The notes: generated by a model from the letters alone, not told the origin. Positions 11,823-23,679 are shown, numbered from the stretch's first letter. The stretch is 64,000 bases of DNA from Amoebophrya sp. A120 (GCA_905178155.1 CAJINV010000003.1:7460601-7524600), one strand, 5' to 3'. Made by a program: numbers and translations.

Positions 11823-13218
11823 TCAAATCAAAACTGGCGTAGGATTCTTGAGCCAGAACTCAAACTCTGCCGGCATGATTACATCGTCTGCGTGGAAGGA
11901 CTGCGACCTGTATAGAAAAATTCAATCCAGCTTTTCATTCCAACTACCAGTGGCCGCTTCAGTCAACAAGGAGAATTAACTGACATTGATTTTTGTTTTC
12001 ACGTTTTCGTTTCCGTCGAATATCATTTATTAGGGAGGATTAGGGCTGGGTTGATGCGAGTGGGGAAAATGTAAAAGAACAAGAAGACAAAGTACAGTGC
12101 ACTGCAAATGTAGCCCAGCTCCTCCTGCGAAAATTGAACTCCCTGGATACGCAAAGCGAGTTCTGCGAACTTATCCATTTTGAGCCCCTGTGGTGGGCAA
12201 ATGCTTGGGGTGGGTCCTCCTCGGTTCAGAAGCGCTTTTCTGACCTGGCGAAATAATTGATGTTAGTCAGTATCTTGTACTGAAACTGCTGCTGTACCAA
12301 ATTTATTATCAAGGATCTCGACTTGCGGCACGATCTCCCTGGCAGCAATCGAAAAACGGCTAATCGGATTTTTAGCAACCTCCACAAGTATTTCAATTCT
12401 CTGATATACTTTACTTACTTCTCCAGGAATTTTTCACCAAAAACAAGCAACAAGCGATCTCTTTTTTTGCTTACTGAATCGAGCTTCTTTGCGGTTCGAA
12501 ATCCGTAGAAAATCGCCAGGCAACCCAATCCCAATAGATATCCGAAAATAATGAAACCTGCATAGAAGCCAACATGAAAGCCGATTTATTTTCATTTCAG
12601 GCAACAAAAAGAGCGTGTCCATGTGTCGTATATGCTCAGCATCATATTCACAAAACCAGACGTAAGGAATCCCAAGGCGTGCAGCTCTTCGCCTTTGAAA
12701 TTATCAGCATCATTTTTCGTCGTAGTAGAACATAGCTCGTTATTCTCTTTTGTACCAAAGAGAGGCAGCGTGTCGTTGTCCCAGAGGTTTCCGCATACCA
12801 TGCACCCGAGAAAAATGTACATCACTCCCCTCCCGATGAAGCGAGTAAGAAAAAGGCACGCCTTAAATATGACCAGACGGAACTCCATCAGTCGTGGATG
12901 CTGATACTGTAATATTCAATTGGTTTTTATTTGTACTGTCGTCTTTCTTGAGTATACGTTCCGTTTCAAGAACCCCAGCACTGAAGCGACGACCACATCA
13001 GCGACGATGAACTACAGCTGAGTAGTACTTTTTTACGACTATGTCGAAAATCAATGTACCGGCACGTCCAGGGCTGTCATGATCAGCCCGAAGAGCATGA
13101 GGTAGGAGAAAATGATGATGTCGAACGGACTTGCTATTGTCCCGATCATGCTCCACAAACCCAGAAACGCACCGGATCATGTGGAAAAGTGTAGCACCCT
13201 TAATACGACACAAATCAT
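11823..13218 (-). CDS. COPI-associated family membrane protein
   Basis: Exons 13218-13060, 12906-12657, 12557-12475, 12244-12096 and 11907-11823, all with GT-AG introns and consistent phases, give 241 codons. The protein has the pattern of the COPI-associated family, small membrane proteins of the Golgi/secretory route. After a first hydrophobic helix come SPFDIIIFSYLMLFGLIM, then FLTRFIGRGVMYIFLGCM, then GFIIFGYLLGLGCLAIFYGF. A cytoplasmic tail follows with QGVQFSQEELGYICSAL and the C-terminus FEFWLKNPTPVLI. No introner is present. Oddity: codon 14 of this reading (13177-13179) is TGA, inside the first helix. An acceptor after it, near 13150, would avoid it but would cost the first helix. 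The family call rests on pattern and hydropathy. Confidence 0.75.
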
Positions 13219-14138
13219 GACCAGCACGACGTCCAGCTCCAGATCGATACAAATATACAGTAGCCGTGCGCACACAAGCATCAGCTGGACTCTTGTTGAA
13301 CGACCCTATGATCATGCTGGGTGGTACAACACTTTGAGTACAACACTTTTCATCTTGATATGCCAAAAACCGTGCTCAAACCGGCGGCAAAAAACAAAAC
13401 CTTCCATGACGCTTTTATCTTCGCTCCGCCCGGGCCTGCAAATAGTTTTTGTTTGTAGCTGAAGCTCCTGCACAAGAACGAAACCATCATAAGTAATTTA
13501 ATGAAAGAAAGCGTGCCTGAAAATCAGTGGAAGGGATGCACTGAAGCCTTCCGAACGGTTCTTGAAGCAAAAACGAATTGAGCAAAGATCATCGAAGATC
13601 AAGTACCGACGGGCATTGCCCCGCCCAGCATCGGCTGCCCCTCCATCTTGTTCTCTTCTACGCTACCGGACGCAGTCGACTATGAAAACATTATTAATTC
13701 CAAATTGTATGTATGAGTCGTGCAGTTTTTGTCAGGAAGACAGAAAGCACCTCGCAGTTATCTCGGACGCATAGGCATACTGCTCCATGTATTTACAACA
13801 TAGGGGTAAAAATTATAAAGCCGGAAAACGTACAAATATAAAGTTTCTATGGTGCTGTGTGGCGTATAATATGGCGCAGCACCAGACCTATTTCGAAGAG
13901 GCAGCCTCACAACAAAAGCTACTTAGTTCGTCCCAGAAAGAAAAATTAAAGCCATGCTAACAAGGTGCTAACACAAAGTTGATGCTGATGATGATGATGA
14001 TGGTCTGTGGGAAAAGACCACTCTCCTTCACAAGGATGAAAAGAGAACTCTCATCGTGAAGATGGTGACATGATAAAGGCAGCAAACGTCACAACCAGCT
14101 TACCTAGACCACGCATGCTACAGCAAGTGCAAGACCAT
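13219..14138. other. Intergenic, nothing recognised
   Basis: About 0.9 kb with AT-rich stretches and a short GATGAT run near 13981-14002. It would hold the promoter of the COPI-associated gene and the 3' end of the next gene. No motif stands out. Confidence 0.4.
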
Positions 14139-15185
14139 TCATTGCGGCCCTTCATATATCAGAAGCACAAGAAACCCATCTGCACATCTACTTCGTTGGT
14201 TTAGATAGTTCTTATCTTTTACTATAGTATGAACACGCGCTGCGTATTCCCACGCACTCGAAAATGAGCCCTTCTTTCGCTCTTCAACCCGCACTTCTTG
14301 GTAAGTTTTGATATTTCTCGTCTCTGCGGTTTCGGATAGGTATTTGCCTATGAGACCACATTCATTCTCGTTTGCATCGATGTAGAAACTAGCGCGACTG
14401 CAGAGATCTCGAGCTTGACTCTGAACTGCTAGAGGATGCAAAGACTGATAGATTACATACAGAACAGATACAACAACGAATAACTTCCTTTTCTTTTGAT
14501 ACGACACTTGATGTCAGAGCACACACGCCGTGACGACTTGCAGCAAGGGCGTGTCCAGTTTTTTCTTGATGGAAAAAGCCCGGAGGGCGGCGACAAAGTT
14601 CTCATACAAGACATCTTCTTGCACTCTGGGCGCTGCGGAAGAGCGAAAAAAGTCGCGCAGGACGGAGAAGGTTTCTTGAAGGTGCACTTTGCAGAACGGA
14701 TCTCCAATGCCCGCCTCGTGAAGCAACTGCGCCACGAGAGGTACAAATTCGTCTTCAAAACGAACCTCTCGTCGCTTCAAACTGGAGGCGGCAGCCACAT
14801 TGTCAGCACCTGTACTGTCATCGAAGAGGTGCTTGTAGTCGCGATTGGAAAAGGAAAAGTGCCTCTTGTTGTGCTGAGATGCCTGTGCCAGCCCCAGCGA
14901 GAAGTTGCTCGCGGTGGCTGCATGCTGCGAGGGTCCTCCACTTTCCGCTCCTGTATCACCACTAAAAGTGGCCAGCAAGGTGAGTACGGAGGCGATATTC
15001 ATCTGATTGGGAATACCCTCGGTCACAACCCGAAACAGTTTTTGGATCTGCTGAGCACCGAGAACAAGTTCCTCTGACAGGTTGGTCATTACAGATGAAG
15101 CATCGTCGTGTTGATGCACTTGCTCCTTTCCTAGCATCGCATCGTCAACCAAGGAAGCGCTTGATGCAACTATCAATTTCAACAT
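14139..15185 (-). CDS. Unrecognised protein, about 315 residues
   Basis: ATG at 15185 opens a long exon to 14525. A GTGTGC donor and a CTAGCAG acceptor join it in phase to 14425-14139, giving 315 residues. Without that intron the first exon alone would end at a TGA at 14514 after 223 residues. The protein is soluble, moderately acidic, and helical in the stretch EDEFVPLVAQLLHEAGIG through LRDFFRSS. I see no signal peptide or known motif. The second exon contains YIDANENECG and a basic stretch RVEERKKG. The first exon is convincing by length and composition; the second is less sure. Confidence 0.6.
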
Positions 15186-15754
15186 TCTCTCTGCTTATCC
15201 TCCGCCGGCAGTCTCAATTCAAAGAAATCTCTTCGACTTCGTTGAAGCGAGCTAGACGATATTAAAAGGCTGGTGTTGAGAGCAGTCTTGTAAACTCAGC
15301 CTGTTATTTGGTTGGTGTAGCTGCTGCAAACGACCTGATACTTACTATACGTACAGCGGCACTGCACCCGGCAGTCTTTGTGCGCAGTCGGATATGGTGT
15401 GTGCATGATAGTCATCGAAGCCACATGTTCTCGAAGAATTTCAGCCTGGGCTTCTGCTGCGTCGCCGATGCTCCACTTCAGTGCAACGCGCAGTCTTTCA
15501 CGTTCCTCTTCTAGCAACAATATCGAATATCGCACGGACAAAAAATCGCAGTACACCGCGATTGGAATCGCTGACCACACTGGTTTGCAAGCATCGTTAA
15601 AAATCGCCACAGAGCGAGGTCGCATCTACTTCAAGAATAAGTCACTCTCACTCATCTATCTATCGAGCGCATGCGCAGTTCGCACTTCTGATAGTGAGAC
15701 ACCGCAGAAAACGGTAACTGCTGGACGCGTCAGTGGCAATTGAACGTGCGAATC
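15186..15754. other. Short intergenic spacer
   Basis: About 570 bp between the ATG of one unrecognised gene and the stop of the next. No RNA gene or clear regulatory motif seen. Confidence 0.4.
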
Positions 15755-18657
15755 TCATGGTGTACTACGCTGTAGTTCTACTCCATTGGATACTGCGTTT
15801 TGGGGGTTCACTAGGTGGATGTTGGCAAAGAAACTGTTGCTGAGCAGCTCGCGCAGCTATCAAAGGGAAAAATCCCCCCTCCCCATATCGAAAAGGAACG
15901 CCTCAGAGAATTTGCGATGCTGATTTGTGACCACAAATATTGTCTGTCTTGCAAGAAAGCAACGGCAGAGGCTCCGCCCCATTATGCAGGAGGTTTGTAA
16001 TGCTGTTGGGCCTACAGCAGAGACGTTCATCATGCTAAGTGCTTAGGCCAAAACCTAAACCTCTCTACATTGGCATGATATGGGTCTGCAGTACTCTACT
16101 GCAAAACAAATCTGATTTGTGTACTGAAATCCAGCATCAGAAACTCCTTTTTGATATGGGGTGGGGGGATTTTTCCTTTTGATAGCAGCGTGCTCCGAGT
16201 TAGCCGGCGACGATCCCAGTCCGACACAAAAACCATCCGCAGTGTATCAAATGTAAAAGTGTCTGGGTCTGGAAGAGTGCATGTTTGTCATGCTTGTCTG
16301 GCATGACTCCCAAATCTGTCACGCACGTTACCCAAGAGCGCCACTTTTCTGTCATGCAGAAACGCAGTCTGTCATGCACAATAGGCAACACCTAGAAGCT
16401 CAGAAACTTGTCATGCATACCCGACTGCACCACATCAAAAACCTTTGCACCGTCGCCGCAAGCAGCTTCGGACGCAGGAGATCTAGGGTCAGAACCGCGA
16501 AAAAACATCGCGAGTATTTCTTCATCCCCGGGCACTTATGTTATCTTTACCTTACTTCTCGCTAACACTGTATGAGCTGCTGCAGACACACTGTGACAGG
16601 GAAAAACACAGGCGCCACAATAATCAACGCTCATTTATATCTAATATGCGGAAACTGGCAGGCACCTGTCGCACGAGGAAAATAGCAACAGGCGCGGGAA
16701 CAGAGTCCGAGGAGTTTTTGATCTACTCACATATAGACTGATGTTCGAAGACCAGCAACACTCGTACGGCGCGTCTCAGCTAGCTCCAACCGTGGGATGA
16801 GCACGCTATAATGACTATACAACGAAGGCGAGCTTCCAGGCCGTAAAACGATGCCGCGAGTGGAAACCTGCCAATCCATCCGCACTTCGCCTGCTTCGTG
16901 TCGCTCGCCTCGTCCGCGTAGACGCGATCTCAAGACTTCGCGGTCGGACTGTGCCGATTGGCAAAAGTGTGCCTATGATCTGCCGATTGGTATACGTTCG
17001 CTCTCGTTCCCGCTCTGCGTTGCTGCATGTCATGCTGAGCCAGCACTTGTGACCTCCTCATGATACGCCAGCCAGCATCACAAGTTTCCAGACCCAAACA
17101 TTTTTGCATTTCATACAGTGGTCGGTCTTGCAACAAGGTGCGAGCGAGTTGCGCTTTCCGCAGGAAAACACACTGCGTCAACTGCAACTCTTTCTCGACA
17201 TCCTCATCCGTAGCCTCCGCCTGATCGTCGTCTTCCGGCCCCAAACTAGGAGCACCTCCTGAAGAAAATCGGGATGCACGAGAACGACCCGAAACGCGAC
17301 CTCCACCTGCACGACCGGATAGTACAGCCTCAGGCCCAAGCGCCAACAAGAACGTAGCGCCGTTGGCGGCGGCGGTCCCGCGAAACAACCCGACGCGCGC
17401 TGCCCAAGTGTTGCGAGAGTTTTTGTTCGCGTTCGTGGCGACGTGCGAGAATTCCGCGCGCACGGACGACCATGGCGGCTCACCGGAAAAGGACAGCCCA
17501 AACGCCGCGTCCGAGTGGTGATCGAGACAGACCGCGTCGACGAGAGTTACGGGGCGAAGCGGCGATACTAGATACTGTGCCGCGCGCCGGCCGCGACCAC
17601 CAGCTGAAACCGCCAAAAGAAACTTCTCCAGATCCTCCGAAAATCGGCTCCAGTAAGCAAGTTGCCGCTTCTGCTCCGAAGATTCTCGCTTTGGGGAATT
17701 TATTGAAGATATTGTTGTACTAGATGTCTTTCTTGTTCCTACCCGCCTGCCACCCGCAGCACCAGAATTATGCGGTCTGCCCAGCCGCAACACCAAATGG
17801 AACACCCGCTCCCGGTCAGCACTCAAATAAAAATCCTGGATCAGATTCGTGCCCAACATGCTCCCTTCTCGCCCGGTGGACGTCCGCACCATCGTCCCAC
17901 CATGCCTCGCTTCCCGATTGTCGAGGAACTCTGCGATCCACTCGGCAAGCTGCTGCACATGCTGCACAACTTTTGCGTCGGAACTTCCAGCAGTCGCGGA
18001 AAGATCTACTCCCACTGTCTGTTGCGGAGACACGACCCCGCCAGGCTCAACATTCGCCGACGGTGGTACATCAACAGCGGTGCTGGCGGTCGTCGAAGAC
18101 ATCACGCTAAACATATCCAGTAGCGTCACCGCGAACGCTCGGTGGTGCTGGGCTTGTCCGAGCAACCGCGTCAACACGCGCCTCTCTCGCCGCTGGTGGG
18201 CGACGCGGGGTCGTAGCGATGTCGCCAACCGTTCCTGTCGGTCGGCCTCTTTCGCGCCAGCGGCAAGCTTTTTCTGCAGCGTTTGCTTTTCCACCAACAG
18301 CGTATTGCCCTCCTCCTCCGCGTCCGCCAAACGTTCCTCGCAGGCGGCAAGGAGGGCGCTCTTACGTGTCCATACCGAAGTAGACATCTTGGCGGGGGCG
18401 TCGGCATCTTCATGCTGTGCGTGTCCAGCTGAGGAAGTAGAGGCACCGAACTCGCCAGAAGATCCGGTCGTGGCAAACGGATTCAGATCAAAGTCAACAT
18501 GATATGCTTGCTCTTCGTCCCTGAACAGCTCGTCTTCCAAGGCTCCTCCCCGCTGGTCCTGTTCCGTTCGCTTGCGGGCGTGCTCCAAGCGCAGGGCGCG
18601 AAGCTCCTCCTCCTGACGGTAGAGATGCGAGGAGAAATCCTCCGCGAACGCCTGCAT
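15755..18657 (-). CDS. Unrecognised ~564-residue protein interrupted by two introners
   Basis: Coding 18657-17116, 16239-16185 and 15852-15755 after removing two introner elements, each with one 5 bp duplication; the total is exactly 565 codons. The start is the first in-frame ATG, but a TTTCTCAAG acceptor at 18676 suggests an upstream exon may exist. The N-terminus is charged and probably coiled-coil (HLYRQEEELRALRLEHARKR). The middle has Ser/Gly-rich linkers around conserved-looking blocks such as DFYLSADRERVFHLVLRLG and SRFSEDLEKFLLAVS. The C-terminus reads RMVFVSDWDRRRLTRSTL and ends ELQRSTP. No domain recognised. That two independent excisions keep the frame to a shared stop is good evidence for the model. 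Confidence 0.72.
15858..16184. mobile_element. Introner element, family C
   Basis: 327 bp with about 40 bp inverted ends (TATCAAAGGGAAAAATCCCC and its near complement) and perfect duplications GCAGC at 15853-15857 and 16185-16189. Same family as 386-570. Excision reads TRSTLRELLSNSFFAN in frame. Confidence 0.92.
16245..17115. mobile_element. Introner element, family B, carrying a nested insertion
   Basis: 871 bp bounded by TATCAAATGTAAAAGTGTCT and the near complement ending CATTTCATA, with CAGTG at 16240-16244 and 17116-17120. Minus the inner 611 bp insert and its 8 bp duplication it is 252 bp and aligns along its length, in inverted orientation, with the 252 bp element at 40918-41169. Confidence 0.9.
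16417..17027. mobile_element. Unclassified 611 bp insertion nested in an introner
   Basis: Interrupts the family B element, with the 8 bp repeat TGTCATGC on both sides (16409-16416 and 17028-17035). The uninterrupted sequence at 40918-41169 shows the empty site. It has no obvious terminal inverted repeats and no convincing coding frame. An 8 bp duplication fits several DNA transposon groups, but the duplicated octamer is also a motif common inside introners. Confidence 0.72.
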
Positions 18658-18693
18658 CACGCCCGAGCTTGCGCCCTTGAGAAAGATAAACAA

Positions 18694-19596
18694 CGAAACA
18701 AATACGGCACCAGAGCGAATACGACCAGATTTTTTCGAGCTTTTTTATTTTTGGCAAGATTAAAATGTGATCACGAGAACAAAACGGTGGTGGAAATATG
18801 GGCTTTCATCAAATTCGATGGAAAAAGCAAAAACCAGCGGTCACAACTTGACCGAACAGAGAGAGCGCACCAATCCTAATTAACAAATCACCTGGCCAAG
18901 CGACCGAGGTTAGAAGTGACACGTAGTTCACAGTGAAAAAGTTGTGATAAGGTTCTATGATTAGTCCTGGAAAGGGTATGGTTAACGCTATCCAATCAAT
19001 GCACAAAGCGTCGGGTGCCCATTGCGATTGGTCAGGTTTAGAAGTCTCACTGCAAAAGAATTCGATGTACAAAAAGTATAACAAATTATTTCTTTCTCTT
19101 CATTAATTGATTCCAATCCAATGCTATTCATCCGCCCCCGGTTGCTTGGGCATTGATTTGATTCATTTTTCTGTACATTGCCATACGTTTTACTTGGGCC
19201 ATGAGCTTTCAGTACTCAGTTTTCACCTAAAGAAAATTTCCTTCGGCGCCAGAAAAACTCCAGCTGTAAACATCCTTTATCCCTCGGCTCCGTCTGGATC
19301 TAGGAACCGAGAATTCACGGCGCTTGCTGACAGCATGTGATTTTCCACGGACGCTTTTATACCTGATGATTTTTGACGAAGACTTTATTTCAATCTCTAT
19401 TTTTCAACACTCATGAGTTTACGTGGTGAGCTGCTGAAGAGAGACAAAAGAGAGAGAAGTGAACAACAGAACCATGGAAACACAAACAACATGAACATGC
19501 TCCCAAAAAAAAAACGGCGCCTCCGCCTCCGCACAGGGAGTACAAACAAATAAACAAGCGGTCGAGCCGTGACGCTTTTTTGAGCAACGTAGAGAC
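18694..19596. other. Mostly non-coding; possible tail exon of the coiled-coil gene
   Basis: Holds the 5' region of the preceding gene and the 3' part of the coiled-coil gene. A basic tail exon ending at a TAG near 19240 (reading RREFSVPRSRRSRGIKDVY) can be joined in phase through an AATAAAG acceptor, but the acceptor is poor. Nothing else supported. Confidence 0.3.
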
Positions 19597-21110
19597 CTTC
19601 AAAATGCGGATACCTTCTCTAACGTCCACCATGTCCGAGTTTAAGTTGTCGACCAAGTCACTGTTCTCTTTCAGATGCCCCTGTAGCTGTGCCAATTCTT
19701 TTTCCCCTCTTTTCCGCTCCTGTTTTATGAATGTTAAAAGTTTGTCGATCAGCCTTCTGCTTAATCAATTTTCATTTTGTATATGCTGTCTGTGGCGACT
19801 TCTGTCTTCTGTTGCGACAATGAGAATCTTATTATCCGTCTGCCAAGGATCCGGCTTGTTCTTTTCACACAACAAAACTACCGCAACACAAACACGTCTG
19901 GAAGAACCCGTATGAATTTCGCCGGAGCTTGCAAACCAAATCCATCGAAGTGACAAAGATCGCACGTCAATAAATGATCGTCGTAATAAACGAACAAAAC
20001 CCTACCTCCGCGAGGTCAGAGAGCTGCTGGGAGAGGCGAGCTAGCTGGTCGTCGAGCTTCGCCCTGTGCTCCAGCGTTTTGGTAAGTTCCGCATATTTTC
20101 GATCGTAATCCGCTGTCAGCGAGCTCTTCTCTTTCGACAGCGTTTGCTTCAGTTTTCGGTTCTCTGCGATCTGATTCTGCAAGACTAATGCAGGTACTTA
20201 AAAATCCGGTGATTGCGCGAGGATAGAAGGGAAGACCACACTGCACATAAACCAAACAAAAAAGACAGCTGCAGCTGCTCGCGTATTACTTGTCCGGTTT
20301 TTTCAATGATTTCTAGTTTGCATACTGCTCTATTCTAAATCCATAAACATTTCTGGCATGAAGACAAAATTTTTTGCGAGCGTTGCAAAAGCAAACCTGA
20401 AGCAGGAGCAGCGGCCATAGAAATAGTTGTCGAAAAGGACGAAAAGCGATGCAAAAACTGTAGCGGAGCGCAATCACCAGTAACCAATTGCATAGTATCT
20501 GTTTCTGCTGCAGCGCATGTTCGTAGTTAGCCTTGCTTTGCTGAAAGCGCTGCGCCAGCTCATTGTTGTATTTGTCTTCCATATTCTTCAACGTTTTTGT
20601 GCTTTCCTCGACCTGCTCCTGAAGCTTCATGGCCTGGTATATTTGAATGGTTGCCGCTTTTGCTTTTCTTACTACTAGGAGAGCCAAATAAAAACGCTGA
20701 TCTTGCTCGGACTAGTAAAAGTGTTTTCCGCTACACACGTTCACGTGCTCATGCCACACATCATGCCGATGCAAAGGTAGGTGACCGCTCCCCGCGCGGT
20801 ACGATTGTATTCTCTATATAGTTTATTTAATGTCTTCTCGTGCACAAAATAAAAATTGTTTACTCTTACCTCGTGCCTTAGGTGGTCGCATTGCGTCGTG
20901 ACGCGATCCAGTTCTCTTTTGTTCTTTACGTATTTGGATGTCCACTCGGAAAGGCTCTTGTCATAGAGCACTTTCGTGTTGGGATTTGCCCGTTCGTGAA
21001 TCCTGCTACTCGGCGTTTTCAGCATCTTCCAATCTTCGCACCGCTGACGCACTCCTCCGCCCGAAACGTTTTCCTCCGCTCGGTTGAGAGCTTCTGTGAA
21101 GATGGGTAAC
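19597..21110 (-). CDS. Coiled-coil protein (3' and 5' ends open)
   Basis: Four exons: about 21110-20870, 20633 to about 20480, about 20180-20003, and about 19730-19597. Several junctions are GT-AG (donor CACGAG|GTAAGAG, acceptor GTCTTGCAG, donor GCGGAG|GTAGGG). The product is dominated by heptad-like charged helices: KNKRELDRVTTQCDHLRHE, LQEQVEESTKTLKNMEDKY, KEKSSLTADYDRKYAELTK, KELAQLQGHLKENSDLVDN. No catalytic motif. Candidates would be a cytoskeletal, flagellar or kinetochore coiled-coil protein, but I cannot name one. The last visible exon ends at an AAG|GTCTCT donor, so more exons follow downstream. Confidence 0.65.
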
Positions 21111-21664
21111 TGACGGCCTGGCCTTTTGTTTCAAGTTCAACTTCACGAGACGGAGAATCAATTGACGCGCAGATGGCCGAGTGGTGCCGGAGTTACTCTA
21201 CTTCCCTAGAAGGCAGCTTCCAAATCCTGGTCCATTTGCATCATAGTAGTTCTTGAAGCTTCTAGTTTTGATGCAACGCATAAGAAGCACAAAACCTGTA
21301 ACTCAAAGCAAAATCAGAATTCAAAAACCCAAGGCGACATGGATCGCTAACTTGCGTCGCACGTGAGTATAATCGTAGCGTAACTGTACTACTTTCATCT
21401 CCGAGAGAGTTCGTTTTTCTCGTACTCACACGCAAAGGGTGCACTTCTCGCTCGGCTTTAGTGTGGCGGAATTGCGATGAAAACTCGATCACGTCTCATC
21501 CGCTTGGTTCTTCAGGAAACAACTCCTAGAGTCACCTCGCACCCCAAATCAGCAGGGGAATAAACGTGAACAAAACAAGACTACTGTCTTTAGATGAGGC
21601 AGCACGCTGCCGCCCTGGTGTGGCTGTGGCCTTCGTTGTGATACAATTAGAGCCCATGCCTCCA
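21111..21664. other. Intergenic, nothing supported
   Basis: About 550 bp. A string ATGGCCGAGTGGT at 21174 recalls a tRNA D-arm, but no matching acceptor or T-arm follows. No gene seen. Confidence 0.4.
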
Positions 21665-23679
21665 TCAGCTTCTATTCATCTTGCCGGAAATGATTTGTTG
21701 TAAGGCAATACTTCGAGCGTTTTGCGCAAATGCACGGACTCTCTCTGAAGCTTCATCGTGCTCTGTTTTTCTGTTTTCTGCTACTTCGGGCGCCATGGGC
21801 ACGGCTTTAAATGTCTGAAGTGTCCATTTATCAACCCCATACACCTGCGCTGACCCATGCCACGAGCACGGGTCTACGTTGCCCTTTGCGTCACGAGTAA
21901 AGAAAACCAGAAGCTTGCCTTGCTCTGGCCGTACAGCGAAGCCCCGCGTTGATGAACATGCGTCCGTATGTGCTAGCAGTTCTTTCGCGCGGACGCGTTT
22001 ACTAAGCGCCACGCAGGACGATGCACCAGGAATCTGTAGCTGTGGGTCTTGCTCCATGTCTTTCTTTCCGCGACACGAAATAATGCGGTGGGCGGAGGAT
22101 GTCATTTTTTTATCTAGAAGACAAGCCTGCTTTCGTTCTCGTTCTTCCTTTCTACACTGGTCCCTGAGTGTTGCCTTTGCCGACTCTTGGAGCGCTCGCA
22201 GGCATGTTTGCGCTTCTGCGAAGACTTCCGTTGCGCCACTGTCCACGGGCACGTCGGTGCTTTCGAAGCCCAAGGAAAGCAAGCGCTGTCCAAGTTCACG
22301 CTCGACCGGAAAAACGGTGTGCCCCATTATCCTGAGTAAAAACGTACCCACGCCAGAGTTGTAGTGCAGATTTGCAAAGACAGGAAGACTTGTAAGGCGC
22401 ATCCCCATGAGAGCCATTTCCAATCGCGTTTTGGAATTTGTGATGCTATGAACAGGATGAGCAGATGAATCTGTGATGCGGCTGCACTTGCTAACCTGCA
22501 CTACACTGCATAGTGCAACTTGTGATGCGTGACTCACAAAACTCCTAGGTTTGTGTTGCAAAATCCCCATCCTGACTCTGGTGTGGGTACGTTTTTACTC
22601 AGGATACCCATGCCAGTTTGTTCTGGTGCGTCTTCAACGTCCTCGACTGTGTTCAAATACAAAATCGCCGTGGCGAAGCGCCGAGATTCCTCGTTAAATG
22701 TGTCCACGTGGAGCCCGTTTTCCAGCAAGAATGTAGTCTGATCTCCCCAGAGTGGTGCCAGAGCTCCGCGTGTGACATCATTTCTCACTTGTAGTCCTGT
22801 GGTTCCATTTTTTCCCGCTCCTGTCATCAGCTGCCGCCTTGGTGTTAAGTTCAGCACGCACCGCGATTCCTCAGCATGGGACGGGCAGGACAAAAGTTCG
22901 CCGATGACGGCTTCGAATTTCCGGCACAAGGGTTCTGTCTCGATCTCGAACTCACCACGCAGTTTTCGTGAGGCTGGGAGCTTATACAGCCGTTTGAATA
23001 TGGAAGGCAAAAGTACACGTCGGTCGTATTTAGGCATGACATTTGTCTTAGACTAGACTAGGGTATTAAGACAAATGTCATGCCAGGCTCGGCAACATGT
23101 GTGCAGAACTACTACTTGTTGCCTGGCATTTTTGAAGTGGCCGACATATGAGATCGAGCTCCAGGCTCCAATTGCTTGAGCGGCCTTCTGGTTCTTTTGG
23201 GTAAATAAGTATTGACACTGTTGCAACAGACAAACTTTCGACAAGGTTGCATTTTTCTCGACTCGGATAATGAAAGTCTTGTACCCATAAACAATGCCAT
23301 TGGTCGCGTCCAGGACCGTGCGCAGGGACGACGAGCACTGTATGCTGCATGCTTGGTCGCCTGTGTCTCCTTGCCCCAATGCAGAATTCGGAAGATGTCC
23401 TTGCGAGGACCGCGTTTTGCTATCACCGTCCGTTCTTGGAAAAGCAGATTTGCTCGAGATTTCGGTGGGAAGTAGATCGCTAGATGCGCCGCCACTCAGT
23501 GCTGCGTTAGCGTCCGCACCAGCCGCGATGAGCGCCGCGCACTCGGCTTTTGAGGCGAAGTTGTGCCAAACCAACGCCAGCGGCTCCTCCGCAAGCAGCT
23601 CCCACATAAAGAGCGGAAGGGCGCCAATCCATAGTGAAAACAGGGCTAACTCTTCTTTTACTCCGTAGATTCTTGTCAC
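21665..23679 (-). CDS. Prolyl 4-hydroxylase-like 2OG-Fe(II) oxygenase
   Basis: Likely a 2-oxoglutarate and Fe(II)-dependent hydroxylase of the P4H alpha-subunit type, acting in the secretory pathway. The C-terminal catalytic part runs from about 23037 to 22607 and 22322 to 21665 once the introner at 22328-22606 is removed. It shows the HxD iron ligands in NGLHVDTFNEESRRFATAIL, the family's TVFP block, the distal histidine in CSWHGSAQV after GKLLVFFTRD, and a following GVDKW with the lysine expected to bind 2-oxoglutarate. The N-terminal exon has a hydrophobic anchor-like stretch (LALFSLWIGALPLFMWELL) and WHNFASKAECAALI, typical of the domain start. The start is uncertain (candidate ATG at 23607), and an intron probably lies around 23040-23300. 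The catalytic triad is intact. Confidence 0.82.
22328..22606. mobile_element. Introner element, family A, oxygenase gene
   Basis: 279 bp with almost perfect 31 bp inverted ends (TATCCTGAGTAAAAACGTAC outward) and perfect duplications CCCAT at 22323-22327 and 22607-22611. Excision gives TGMGHTVFPVERE in frame, recovering the P4H core. Confidence 0.93.
23033..23084. repeat. Perfect 18 bp inverted repeat (hairpin)
   Basis: Arms GGCATGACATTTGTCTTA at 23033-23050 and its exact complement at 23067-23084 around a 16 nt spacer. The arm contains the GCATGACA motif frequent inside introners. It lies where an intron of the oxygenase gene is expected. Confidence 0.85.

Noticed and set aside
16815-17033. 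Arg-rich minus frame that could be an exon of the 15755-18657 gene
   Set aside because: It lies within the 611 bp insertion nested in an introner; the host frame is complete without it.
21166-21240. tRNA-like D-arm string ATGGCCGAGTGGT
   Set aside because: No matching 7 bp acceptor stem, anticodon arm or T-loop follows; coincidental.
21665-22570. Reading the oxygenase frame straight through 22328-22606 as one 301-residue protein
   Set aside because: The middle is introner family A sequence; removing it with one CCCAT restores the P4H core.
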